DNA from: Seramator thermalis
Lineage (GTDB): Bacteria > Bacteroidota > Bacteroidia > Bacteroidales > Dysgonomonadaceae
DNA: 64,000 nucleotides
Reading direction: 5' to 3'
Assembly: GCF_004138125.1 (NCBI RefSeq)
Contig: NZ_RXHS01000004.1
Span: 124,001 to 188,000 of the forward strand
Part shown: positions 26,869-35,904 of the stretch, piece by piece
How positions within the stretch are numbered: the first letter of the stretch is position 1
How the letters are laid out: every line of letters starts with the position of its first letter
The notes under the pieces: model-generated
Seen by the model: only the letters and a program-made list of their open reading frames with translations
The model's database searches: none
Told to the model about the DNA's origin: nothing
Position numbers and translations under genes: made by a program

Positions 26869-28752
26869 TCATTTAATCGAAATCAACTCGGAGCACATTT
26901 TTTTGTAATATATCGAGGCTTCACTTTCTGTTAACTGGCGTGTCCATGATACGCGATGAGAAATATCGCTTCCTTTCCCTGTGTTTTGATATTCTACAAA
27001 TATTGCTGTTTTTTCGTTTTCCGGATTCCCCCAATTGTCCCATCCTTCAGGTTTAATCACTTCACCCAAATCACATGCAATAAACGCAACATGGGCGTAT
27101 GGTCTCCATGGTCGGCCAAGATAAAAAGCATGCTCTTTTTCGCCGCTTACTCGGCAATGATAAAAAACATACCCATATTTTGCTTCCTGAGGAGTGGAAG
27201 CTGCGGTTATATATCCCGTATCCTTACAGAAAATTTCACACTTATCGAAAAAAGCAGTAGATGATCCAAAAATAAAATCTACCGTTCCTTCGATATAACA
27301 GTTTTCATAATATTGTTTACTGAAAGGCTTATGTGTGTACAAGGTATCTTGAAATCCAATAAAACGACAATTAATAAAGCACGCATTATCGCTCCTTACA
27401 ATAATAGCAACAGCCTGACCAACAGGACCTGCAGCATTCTCAAACGTTAGATTTTGCGCAGTGAAATGATCGGGGCATACATAGATGCTCGCCGAACCCG
27501 ACGTACCTATCTCGTCTCCTAACCCGCTCTTTTTCGACGCAAAATTATTATAAGAAATTATGGTTTGATATTTATCTTCCCCTATCAGGAATAACGATTG
27601 TTTGGTATCGGGAATAACAATTTTTTCATGATAAAAACCCTTGCGAATAAATATCCTCGTCGGTCTTTTACGAAAATCGGGAACCGCATTGATGGCCTCT
27701 TGAATCGTCGTGAAATCTCCGCTACCATCTTGTGCAACAATGATATCGTAGGTCTCATTAATCTCACCTGATGGCTTATCGAACATCTTACGAAGAAAAT
27801 TCGCGGCATACCCTACGGTTGTCAAATGCCAAGGATGAAAATGCCAAAAAGTATGAGGTGTTTCATCAAAAACATGCACTTCGGAATAAATCCCAAGGCT
27901 ATCCAATCGGTGAATATAATCCTCTCTGCCATTATGGAATCGCGGAATGGAACTATTGATGAAACAAACTGGTGCCGAATTGCCATTAACCCCATACAAC
28001 GGGGAAGCATCTTTCCATATTTCCGAGATTTCTTCATAAGTACCTCCCAACCACAAAGCATCTGCAGGTGTTTTCTCTCCTTGTTCTTTGGCTTTTTTTG
28101 CCCTGTTGATTGTTTCCGGTTCAATAAAAGTAGAGATACCGTCGATATTAATCACTGCTTTGATTAGTTTATCTCTATTTTTGGTACCTATTAGCGCAGC
28201 CAATTGCCCTCCGGCTGAACACCCCGATACAGCGATTTTGTTTTTATCGATTTTGTATTCATCTGCATGACGATAAAGCCATAAAACGGCATCATTCAAA
28301 TCGTCCACAGCAGCCGGATATTTTGCTTCAGGACTAAGACGATATTCAACTGTGGCAGTAACAAAACCCTTCTGGGCAAGGCGTAAAGCCAACGCTTTTT
28401 GCATTTCGGGAGAACCCGAGTTCCATCCTCCTCCATGTATCATCAATACAACAGGATAAGTTATGGCATCATTCGGACGGTAAATCGAAAGATAAAGATT
28501 TCGCTTCCCATAGGGTGTTTCAGAAAGTGTTTTATATACGACTTGTTCCCTCACCTCCAAATTTTTCGGCACTATTGTATCTGCTAACCGAATAAAAGGA
28601 AAATGTTTTTTCTCTTTCTGATTGCAACTGTACAAGGTATAGCTTGTATCACGGGGCACTCCGTTTATCATTACCGTTTGCGAAAAAACGAGGGAACAAT
28701 TCGCATATAAACATACGATCACGAACAGAATATGCGAAAAAAATGTTTTCAT
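26869..28752 (-). CDS. Alpha/beta-hydrolase esterase fused to CE8 pectin methylesterase
   Basis: 627 residues, exported (MKTFFSHILFVIVCLYANCS). The N-terminal half (about 60-330) is an alpha/beta hydrolase with MIHGGGWNSGS (oxyanion hole), SGCSAGGQLAAL (nucleophile Ser) and a His near ETPHTFWHFH. The C-terminal half (about 335-627) is a right-handed beta-helix pectin methylesterase with QDGSGDFTTIQEAI, NLTFENAAGPVGQAVA, EGTVDFIFGSS (catalytic Asp) and YLGRPWRPY (Arg). The fusion could strip acetyl or other esters and methyl esters from the same homogalacturonan chain. It starts 22 nt after the GH43 gene. A start 15 codons upstream would hide the signal peptide. Confidence 0.9.
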   Translation of the reverse strand: MKTFFSHILFVIVCLYANCSLVFSQTVMINGVPRDTSYTLYSCNQKEKKHFPFIRLADTIVPKNLEVREQVVYKTLSETPYGKRNLYLSIYRPNDAITYPVVLMIHGGGWNSGSPEMQKALALRLAQKGFVTATVEYRLSPEAKYPAAVDDLNDAVLWLYRHADEYKIDKNKIAVSGCSAGGQLAALIGTKNRDKLIKAVINIDGISTFIEPETINRAKKAKEQGEKTPADALWLGGTYEEISEIWKDASPLYGVNGNSAPVCFINSSIPRFHNGREDYIHRLDSLGIYSEVHVFDETPHTFWHFHPWHLTTVGYAANFLRKMFDKPSGEINETYDIIVAQDGSGDFTTIQEAINAVPDFRKRPTRIFIRKGFYHEKIVIPDTKQSLFLIGEDKYQTIISYNNFASKKSGLGDEIGTSGSASIYVCPDHFTAQNLTFENAAGPVGQAVAIIVRSDNACFINCRFIGFQDTLYTHKPFSKQYYENCYIEGTVDFIFGSSTAFFDKCEIFCKDTGYITAASTPQEAKYGYVFYHCRVSGEKEHAFYLGRPWRPYAHVAFIACDLGEVIKPEGWDNWGNPENEKTAIFVEYQNTGKGSDISHRVSWTRQLTESEASIYYKKMCSELISIK

Positions 28753-28774
28753 GTTAAAATCGATCTTTTCAGGA

Positions 28775-30394
28775 TTATTCCACTTTAAACCAATCAATTT
28801 CTACCCTTCCGCCATCATTATTCCTCACAGGACGAGAACAAAAGAATCCCATTTTTGCGCCTATCCATTTGCCTTCTTTAGCCGTAAACGGTTTTCCGAG
28901 TGTTTTGAAACTCTTCCCTTCCAAACTGCAACTGAATACGCAACGTGCTTCAGAAGACACGCGAACCCGAAGATAAAGAGTGGAATCTGTCAATGTCCGT
29001 TTTTCATTGACGATTTCTTTCCCTCTTTTTTCGGCTTGCAGGCATTCAATTTGAGAAAGGATGAATCCGTCTTTCGTTTTCTCCAGAGACAACATACCGT
29101 AATCCATTCCCATGATTACCAAACCGGTTCTTTCCCCGTCAATAGCAGTCGAAGGGTGAAAGGTCAGCTTCGCCGTAGCCGTAAAATTATCGGAAGGAAA
29201 TTTTTGCAGCAATAAATTGGGAATATCCCATAAATTGACATAATTATCGGGAATGGGAACAGCATATAAAGACAATAAACCGGTTCGTGAATTGGCAAAA
29301 TACCACCATTCACAAGGATTGGCGTGCCATTGCCATTGCAATCCGAGTGTAGGCAAATTGAAATCATCACTTTCAGGAGGGGTTGCTGTCGCGTAATTTT
29401 TGTCTGTTTTCGGCTTTCTGAAGGTCATGACCGGTTCGCCACAACCATCATTATCTTTATCCTCGCCAATAATCGGCCAATCGTTTTTCCATGTCATGGG
29501 TTGCAAATGCACTACGCGTCCGAAAGGCCCTTTATCCTGAAAATGAACAAACCAATCCTCATTAGCCGACGTCGTTACCCATCCACCCTGATGAGGACCG
29601 TTTACCGAGGTATTTCCCTGAGACATGACCATCTTTCTTTCGTAAGGGCCGAAAACGTTTTCAGCCCTCAATACGACTTGCCAGCCGGTTGAGACGCCTC
29701 CGGCAGGTGCAAATATGTAGTAGTAGCCGTTTTGCTTATAGAATTTAGGGCCTTCAATGGTAGGGTCAATATCGTGTCCGTCGTAAACAATTCTACTTTG
29801 CCCAATAACCTCTGTACCTTCGGCGTTCATCTCCTGAACGGCTAACAAACTTTTTATACCGGCGCGACTACCTGCATAAGCATGGACTAAATATACCTTT
29901 CCATCATCATCCCACAAAGGACACGGGTCGATCAAACCTTTCCCCTTCTTTACCAACAATGGTTTCTCCCATTTCCCGGCCGGATCTTTACTTTTAACCA
30001 TGAAAATACCATAATCGGGGTCGCCATAATAAATATAAAATTGTCCATTGTGATAGCGAATGGATGGAGCCCAAACACCATTGCCATGCTGCGGTTTTGA
30101 GAAAATACTATCGGGTTCCAATTTGTCGATCGCATAACCGATAATCTCCCAATTTACGAGATCATTTGAATGAAGAATCGGCAAACCGGGAATGCAATTG
30201 AAACTTGAAGCTGTCATGTAATAATCGTTTTCTACACGACATATATCGGGGTCGGAATAATCGGCATGTAGTATGGGATTTTTATAATAGCCATTCCCCA
30301 AATCAGCTACCCACGACTTCGATATCTTGTTCTGGGCAATAAGAGGAACCGATATGAACAATAAATATGGAAATATTTTTTTGAAAAGTCTCAT
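28775..30394 (-). CDS. Glycoside hydrolase family 43 protein with C-terminal lectin-like domain
   Basis: 539 residues, exported (MRLFKKIFPYLLFISVPLIAQ). The five-bladed propeller carries the GH43 catalytic base in ILHADYSDPDICRV and other family landmarks (GLPILHSNDLVNWE, WAPSIRYHNGQFYIYYG, DPCPLWDDDGKVYLVHA, IEGPKFYKQNGYYYIF with the acid Glu). Residues from about 350 form a concanavalin-like domain (DDFNLPTLGLQWQWHANP). Members cleave arabinosyl, xylosyl or galactosyl side chains; here side chains of pectin are the likely substrate. A 95-nt gap separates it from the CE8 gene upstream. Confidence 0.88.
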   Translation of the reverse strand: MRLFKKIFPYLLFISVPLIAQNKISKSWVADLGNGYYKNPILHADYSDPDICRVENDYYMTASSFNCIPGLPILHSNDLVNWEIIGYAIDKLEPDSIFSKPQHGNGVWAPSIRYHNGQFYIYYGDPDYGIFMVKSKDPAGKWEKPLLVKKGKGLIDPCPLWDDDGKVYLVHAYAGSRAGIKSLLAVQEMNAEGTEVIGQSRIVYDGHDIDPTIEGPKFYKQNGYYYIFAPAGGVSTGWQVVLRAENVFGPYERKMVMSQGNTSVNGPHQGGWVTTSANEDWFVHFQDKGPFGRVVHLQPMTWKNDWPIIGEDKDNDGCGEPVMTFRKPKTDKNYATATPPESDDFNLPTLGLQWQWHANPCEWWYFANSRTGLLSLYAVPIPDNYVNLWDIPNLLLQKFPSDNFTATAKLTFHPSTAIDGERTGLVIMGMDYGMLSLEKTKDGFILSQIECLQAEKRGKEIVNEKRTLTDSTLYLRVRVSSEARCVFSCSLEGKSFKTLGKPFTAKEGKWIGAKMGFFCSRPVRNNDGGRVEIDWFKVE

Positions 30395-30489
30395 GATACA
30401 ATTTTTAAATTTAATGGGCGATTAAAAGCCAAAATCAGTGATGACAAAGCGTTGAATTTCACAGAAAACACTTGATTATTATCAACTTT

Positions 30490-31482
30490 TTATGGCATAA
30501 AAAACGATACTATTTTCACAAAATCTTCTTTTAATACCTTTTCAATCGTAATTTGTACCGCTTCTTCTTCGGGGGTCAATATTTTTGCCCACTTCACGCG
30601 TTGTTCTGTTTTGGCGCCTTCACCGGCATTATTAAACTCAGCATAACGAGCCGTTTTCTCATTTTCCGGATTTCCCCAATTGTGCCACCCCGACGGATGA
30701 ATCCCTGCCGGAAGTTCACAATTCATAAACACGGTCATGGCATAAGGCCGCCACGGTCTTCCAAGATAAACCGACGTCACACCCTCGCCCAATGTCACCT
30801 TGCAACGATTGAATATATACCCATATTCAACGTTTTGAGGGGTACTTGCTGCAGTGATATACGAATTCTTTTTGCAATGAAGTAAGCATTCTTCAAACCA
30901 TGCGGTAGCCGAACCGAAAATAAAATCGGTAGTCCCTTCAATGTAACAATCAAAAAAACAAAGACGATTACCTTCTCCACCGGTATAAACCGTATCCTGA
31001 TTTCCCAACAGACGACAATTCTTTATGATGATGCGATCGCCCTCCGTATGCAGAGCAACAGCCTGGCCTACAGGTCCTGCGGCATTTTCAATCGTAAGAT
31101 TTTCGAGCCGGATATCGTTCCCTCTCACTTGCAGTGTATAGGTACGAAAAGTCCCCATGTTCTCTTTTCCTGCATAATCATCATAGCTAATGATGGTTTT
31201 TTCCTTGTCTTCGCCTATAATTGCTATGTTGCATACATAATCCGGAATCACAATTTTCTCACGATAAATGCCGTTTTTTACATAAATGGTGGTTGGTCCC
31301 TCCGGATCGAACGCTCTTACCGAATGGATCGCCTCCTGCAAAGAAGTAAAATCACCACCTCCGGATTTATCAACCACAATTTTTTTGGTTATTCCGTTTT
31401 TAGTCCCGGAATTGGCACAAGCCACCAAAGAGAAAAATGTAAACCCCATTAAAAAAACAAATACATTAACATACTTACTCAT
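30490..31482 (-). CDS. CE8 pectin methylesterase (lipoprotein)
   Basis: 330 residues. The signal ends in FFSLVACANS (lipid-anchored Cys22). The CE8 beta-helix has DKSGGGDFTSLQEAIHS, NLTIENAAGPVGQAVAL, LGNQDTVYTG (Gln and Asp), GTTDFIFGSATAWF (second Asp) and YLGRPWRPYAM (Arg). It removes methyl groups from homogalacturonan so that pectate lyase and polygalacturonase can act. It is a paralogue of the CE8 half of the fusion at 26869-28752 within the same operon. Confidence 0.92.
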   Translation of the reverse strand: MSKYVNVFVFLMGFTFFSLVACANSGTKNGITKKIVVDKSGGGDFTSLQEAIHSVRAFDPEGPTTIYVKNGIYREKIVIPDYVCNIAIIGEDKEKTIISYDDYAGKENMGTFRTYTLQVRGNDIRLENLTIENAAGPVGQAVALHTEGDRIIIKNCRLLGNQDTVYTGGEGNRLCFFDCYIEGTTDFIFGSATAWFEECLLHCKKNSYITAASTPQNVEYGYIFNRCKVTLGEGVTSVYLGRPWRPYAMTVFMNCELPAGIHPSGWHNWGNPENEKTARYAEFNNAGEGAKTEQRVKWAKILTPEEEAVQITIEKVLKEDFVKIVSFFMP

Positions 31483-31509
31483 ATTTTTTTTCGATTTAAA
31501 TTATTCCTC

Positions 31510-32889
31510 TCATGGCATGAGATGAGTCACCAAACTATTTAAATACATTTCGAGATAGGTATAACCCTCATTGGTTTTGTCCTCTGCCCTTTTTCCCGGA
31601 TAATTTTTTTCCAACCATCCATCGGGAATACCGTCCTGATTGGAATCCCTTTTTAAATTACAGGTCTTATACTCAGGCCATCCACCAACATCTTCCTGAC
31701 TGTCTATCAGTCCGAAGGTACTCCCGTTTGATCCTTCATACGTATATGTCCTGTTTATCACTTCTCGTACATAACGCACATCCACTCTATCCCTTACCAA
31801 AGAACAACCACTATATTGTAAAACCATCTTGTAAGCCTTTTCTGCCGAATAAGTGGTAACGTAGAAACCTGGAAATTCTTGCGAAACAAGAATATCCGAC
31901 AGCTTGACCTGCGGCGCATATTTTTCGAAAGAAGAACCCATCTCAACTCCCAATGCATTGTTGGAGGTTACGGCAGCATTTCCATCTAAATAATTTCCTG
32001 ACACAAAAAACCTGCCGTAAGTACCCGCAGGTTGACTGTTTTCTCCATTATCGGCGTCAGGATTCACTATTCGGTTCTTTGAACCGCTGCTTGTCGCCGG
32101 TCCGGGTTTATAATAATTATTGATGATGTTGTAACTACCCCCTTCGGCTCCATACACGTTGTTTGAGCCCCAATTGTAAATCACGTTGTTCCGGAAATCC
32201 ACTTTTTCTAAATCCGGCCTGTTGGTATAACGGCTTCCACAAAACCTCGGATTGCGACTGTCGTTATGGAGAAATAGGTTGTGATGAAACGAAACATTTT
32301 GTCCACCCCATATTCCGCCATAGCCATGTTTCCCTTTGGTATGAGCAGAATTTCGTAAGGCCTCGGAAATGATGCACCATTGAAGGGTAAAGTTGCTGTT
32401 GTCGTAAAAAGAAGAAACTTCATCTACACTCCAACTCATGCTGCAATGGTCGATTATAATGTTTTCATGCCCTTTTCCCGAAAAGGCGTCTATCCCCTCT
32501 TTTGCTCTGTCTCCCAATCGAAAGTGAAGAAAACGGATAATGACGTTATCGGCACTGATAATGGTTTCGTGATCGCTAATGCAAATACCATCACCAGGCG
32601 CCGTCTGACCGGCAATGGTTAAATCGCCATTGTCGATTTTTAAAGGACGGTTAAGACGAATCAATCCCGATACCCCGAACACAATCGTCCTGGGGCCTTT
32701 TTGTTTGATAGCCCATCGCAAAGTACCGGGCATTTCGGTATCCTCCAACGAAGTCACATAAAGCACCTTTCCTCCGCGTCCGCCGGTAGCATACATGCCT
32801 GCACCCTCGGCACCGGGAAAAGCAGGAATTTGGGCAGAGGCTATCACCATCGATGACCATATAAAAAATAACGACAAATAGGTTTTCAT
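31510..32889 (-). CDS. Pectate lyase, polysaccharide lyase family 1
   Basis: 459 residues with a signal peptide (MKTYLSLFFIWSSMVIASA). The mature start IPAFPGAEGAGMYATGGRGG is typical of Bacteroidetes PL1 lyases. The beta-helix core contains IIIDHCSMSWSVDE, VSFHHNLFLHNDSRNPR and VDFRNNVIYNWG, with likely Ca2+ ligands and the Arg near NPRF. A Ca2+-binding-like loop (DSNQDGIPDGW) is near the C-terminus. It cleaves de-esterified pectin by beta-elimination, producing unsaturated ends that the neighbouring GH105 removes. The remnant at 42607-43431 is homologous to its C-terminal half. Confidence 0.92.
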   Translation of the reverse strand: MKTYLSLFFIWSSMVIASAQIPAFPGAEGAGMYATGGRGGKVLYVTSLEDTEMPGTLRWAIKQKGPRTIVFGVSGLIRLNRPLKIDNGDLTIAGQTAPGDGICISDHETIISADNVIIRFLHFRLGDRAKEGIDAFSGKGHENIIIDHCSMSWSVDEVSSFYDNSNFTLQWCIISEALRNSAHTKGKHGYGGIWGGQNVSFHHNLFLHNDSRNPRFCGSRYTNRPDLEKVDFRNNVIYNWGSNNVYGAEGGSYNIINNYYKPGPATSSGSKNRIVNPDADNGENSQPAGTYGRFFVSGNYLDGNAAVTSNNALGVEMGSSFEKYAPQVKLSDILVSQEFPGFYVTTYSAEKAYKMVLQYSGCSLVRDRVDVRYVREVINRTYTYEGSNGSTFGLIDSQEDVGGWPEYKTCNLKRDSNQDGIPDGWLEKNYPGKRAEDKTNEGYTYLEMYLNSLVTHLMP

Positions 32890-32918
32890 TTCTTTACTTG
32901 TGGAAAACAATTAATACA

Positions 32919-34088
32919 TCATTTATCGAGCAATATGCTCACTTTAATGAAAGGAGCAACAGCCTTTGGGTCGTTATCGCGTCGCGGCGTGGAGATGTAA
33001 TATGCATAACTACCGTCACGATATTCTTTTTCTCCGCCCAAACCGGCTACTTCACAGGCATCCGTTACGGTAATAGTGCCATCCGGATTTTCTTTTACAA
33101 ACCGCTTCACATATTGATCATAGGCTGCTCGCCCTTTTTCTTCGAATACTTTAGGTAAAAAACCGTTTTGCGCACCCTTAACCCAGGTATAAATAAACAT
33201 GGCCGAACCCGACGATTCCAAGTAGTTTCCCTCTGCACCAACTTTATCCGTTACCTGATACCACATACCGGTGGCCGGATCGCGATATTTTTCGATAGTG
33301 GTGGAAATGTCGTTTAAAATACGAATGATTTCTGTCCTTCGAGGATGATTTTCGGGCATGAAATCCAATACATCTACCAATGCCATCATATACCATCCTA
33401 TGGCTCTCGACCAAAAATTTGGCGATCTGCCGGTTTCAGGGTCAGCCCAACGTTGTTGCCGGCTCTCATCCCAACCGTGATACAACAAGCCGGTTTTTTC
33501 GTCTTTGGTCACCTTTTCTGTACCAATTATCTGATGAGCAACCTCATCGAACAATCGAGGTTCACCAAACGTGGCTCCATATTGGGCCAAGAAAGGGCAA
33601 CCCATATAAATACCGTCCAACCACACCTGATGTGGATAAATTTTTTTATGCCAAAATAAACCATTCGATGTTCTTGGATGAGTATTCATTTGGCTTCTCA
33701 ATAAAGCCATAGCCAACCGATACTTTTCGTCCTTTGTTTCTTCGTAAATCGGGAAAAGCATTTTTCCGGAATTCAACCGGTCGATATTGTATTCTTCCAA
33801 TCGATAGGTTTTTATCGTACCATCCTCGTTAACAACACTATCGGCATAACTCTCGGCATAATCGAAATATCTTCGATTACCGGTTTTATTCCAAACATCC
33901 AATATCGCTCCCAATTCCAAACCATGACAATAATTCCATTTCAATTCTTTCGAAAAATCAACCATCCAACTTTCAGGATTACGTTTCATTTCTGAATCAG
34001 CCATCCTTACGTAATAAGGATCGGCTGATTGAGTACAAACAGAAATAGAAAATGTCAATACTACCATAAATATTCCAATTTTTCTCAT
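32919..34088 (-). CDS. GH105 unsaturated uronyl hydrolase
   Basis: 389 residues with a signal peptide (MRKIGIFMVVLTFSISVCTQS). The (alpha/alpha)6 barrel of YteR/RhiN-type enzymes is indicated by WNYCHGLELGAILDVWN, HQVWLDGIYMGCPFLAQYG (catalytic Asp in WLDG), SPNFWSRAIGWYMMALVDVL and NYLESSGSAMFIYTWVKG. It removes the 4,5-unsaturated uronic acid left by lyases, on galacturonan or rhamnogalacturonan oligomers. It sits 43 nt after GH28 and 29 nt before PL1. Confidence 0.92.
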   Translation of the reverse strand: MRKIGIFMVVLTFSISVCTQSADPYYVRMADSEMKRNPESWMVDFSKELKWNYCHGLELGAILDVWNKTGNRRYFDYAESYADSVVNEDGTIKTYRLEEYNIDRLNSGKMLFPIYEETKDEKYRLAMALLRSQMNTHPRTSNGLFWHKKIYPHQVWLDGIYMGCPFLAQYGATFGEPRLFDEVAHQIIGTEKVTKDEKTGLLYHGWDESRQQRWADPETGRSPNFWSRAIGWYMMALVDVLDFMPENHPRRTEIIRILNDISTTIEKYRDPATGMWYQVTDKVGAEGNYLESSGSAMFIYTWVKGAQNGFLPKVFEEKGRAAYDQYVKRFVKENPDGTITVTDACEVAGLGGEKEYRDGSYAYYISTPRRDNDPKAVAPFIKVSILLDK

Positions 34089-34131
34089 TGATTGTTTTTT
34101 TTGAAAAGTGTTTGTTTTAATAAATCCTTTT

Positions 34132-35811
34132 CTAGTCCTGACTTATCTTTATTTGATTTTTATCTATTTCCGGGCTTATTTCTATTTTATCTTCCAAAAA
34201 AGGTAATAATTCCACAGTTGATGTTCTGCTTCCTTTTACCCTCATAACTTCCTCGGTTGTGTTTTTATCGAAATAAAGATTTACTCCCTTGAAATTTTTC
34301 ACGTTATTCAATATGTAAAAAGGACCTTCTTCGGCAATTACCGTAACATTATCGAAAACAATATCTTTAGCCTCAGAAAGCTCGGCGCCATAGCGAGCAG
34401 TAATGAAAGCATTTTCAAGCCGAATATTTTCAATATTCATCTCGGGTAATCCATTAAAAAACATGGCTCTGCGAGCATTGCGCGAAACAAGATTCTTAAC
34501 GAAAATATTCCTAAACACCGGTGTTTCTTCCGTTACGGGATAAAGTTTCTCATCATCTGCACCCGTGTAACCTTCTTCCAATGCTTCGGAAGCCGATCTA
34601 CCTCCGTAGAAAAGATCAAACAAAAAAGAATCCGTCAAAATATTAAACATATAAATATCCGAAATATAGATGTTTTCCACTATTCCACCACGTCCTCGCC
34701 TGCTTTTGAAACGCAAGCCTACATCGGTTCCTAAAAACTGACAATTACTTACCGATATGTTCCTTACTCCTCCCGACATTTCACTTCCTACTACAAACCC
34801 GCCGTGTCCTTGAAACACTTTGCAATTATCCACTATTACATTTTCCGTAGGTCGCCCGCGTAATCTCCCCTGTTCGTCTTTCCCCGATTTGATGCAAATA
34901 CCATCGTCGCCCACATCAAACAGGCTGTTAACAATAATGGAATTCACGCACGATTCCAAATCCAGTCCGTCTCCATTTTGAGCATAAGCCGGATTGCGTG
35001 AAAAAATGCCATCGATGATCACATTCTCACACATCAAAGGGTGAATATTCCAAGCAGGAGAATTTTCGAAAAGAACGCCTTGCAAATAAACGTTTTTGCA
35101 TTCAATAAAATTCACCATCACAGGTCGCAGAAAATCTTTAATTTCCAGCCATTCCTCTTCTGACAAATTACTCGCGGGAACATTCATATCACTCATCTCG
35201 GCACCCTTGAACGCACCTTCCGAGGGATACCAACTATTCCCCTTGACTACGCCTCCCGAAGCCACAACTTTTTTCCAATGGCTTTCCGTAACTTTGCTTT
35301 TTTTAAGCGGGCGCCATGCTTCACCTGAGCCATTTATCGAACCTTCGCCCGTAATAGCGATATTTTCCAGATTTCTTCCCGAAATAGGTGATTGACATCT
35401 ACGCGTATCCAGACCTTCAAATACCGTTTTTACAAGAGGATACAAATCGAAATCGGGTGAAAACAAAATTAAAGCCCCTTTTTCGAGATGCAAATTGATA
35501 TTTGATCTGAAAACAATCGGGCCCGTAAACCAAATACCTTTAGGTACAACAAGTGTTCCTCCTCCTTTCTCGGAAAGACTTTGCATGGCTTTTTCGAAAG
35601 CCTCCGTATTAAGGGTAATGCCATCCGGTTTTCCTCCAAAATCCAGTAGGTTTACTCTATATTTCGGGAAAATAGGTATTTCGATTCTCGGCATCTCGAA
35701 AGACAGGTCTTCGTATAGATATTGATATTTGTAAGGCAATTTATCCGCAGCGCTATGACTACAAGACAACATTAGGAACGCGAAAAAAAGTAGTACGAAA
35801 TTTTGTTTCAT
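34132..35811 (-). CDS. GH28 polygalacturonase (lipoprotein)
   Basis: 559 residues; the signal ends LFFAFLMLSCSHS (Cys17 lipobox), so it is probably anchored to the outer membrane. The GH28 beta-helix motifs are YAQNGDGLDLESC, LFDVGDDGICIKSGKDE (catalytic Asp pair) and GHGGFVVGSEMSGGVRN (His), with RFKSRRGRGG as the RIK-like motif. It hydrolyses alpha-1,4-galacturonosyl bonds. It is the first enzyme gene after the sus genes and is preceded by a 16-bp hairpin (35844-35894). Confidence 0.92.
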   Translation of the reverse strand: MKQNFVLLFFAFLMLSCSHSAADKLPYKYQYLYEDLSFEMPRIEIPIFPKYRVNLLDFGGKPDGITLNTEAFEKAMQSLSEKGGGTLVVPKGIWFTGPIVFRSNINLHLEKGALILFSPDFDLYPLVKTVFEGLDTRRCQSPISGRNLENIAITGEGSINGSGEAWRPLKKSKVTESHWKKVVASGGVVKGNSWYPSEGAFKGAEMSDMNVPASNLSEEEWLEIKDFLRPVMVNFIECKNVYLQGVLFENSPAWNIHPLMCENVIIDGIFSRNPAYAQNGDGLDLESCVNSIIVNSLFDVGDDGICIKSGKDEQGRLRGRPTENVIVDNCKVFQGHGGFVVGSEMSGGVRNISVSNCQFLGTDVGLRFKSRRGRGGIVENIYISDIYMFNILTDSFLFDLFYGGRSASEALEEGYTGADDEKLYPVTEETPVFRNIFVKNLVSRNARRAMFFNGLPEMNIENIRLENAFITARYGAELSEAKDIVFDNVTVIAEEGPFYILNNVKNFKGVNLYFDKNTTEEVMRVKGSRTSTVELLPFLEDKIEISPEIDKNQIKISQD

Positions 35812-35843
35812 TAGTTCATTTTTTTTTAAATATTCTGTAAGAC

Positions 35844-35894
35844 ATAATCCGTTTAAATTAGTACCTAAGAAGAGGACAAATTTAAACGGATTAT
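35844..35894 (-). other. Perfect 16-bp hairpin between sus genes and enzyme genes
   Basis: ATAATCCGTTTAAATT (35844-35859) and AATTTAAACGGATTAT (35879-35894) are perfect inverted arms around a 19-nt loop, located between the stop of the surface lipoprotein gene and the GH28 start. On the minus (transcribed) strand no T-run follows, so it is not a normal terminator in that direction. It may protect the 3' end of the upstream sus mRNA or partly attenuate transcription. Confidence 0.7.
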
Positions 35895-35904
35895 ATGTTT
35901 TTAG

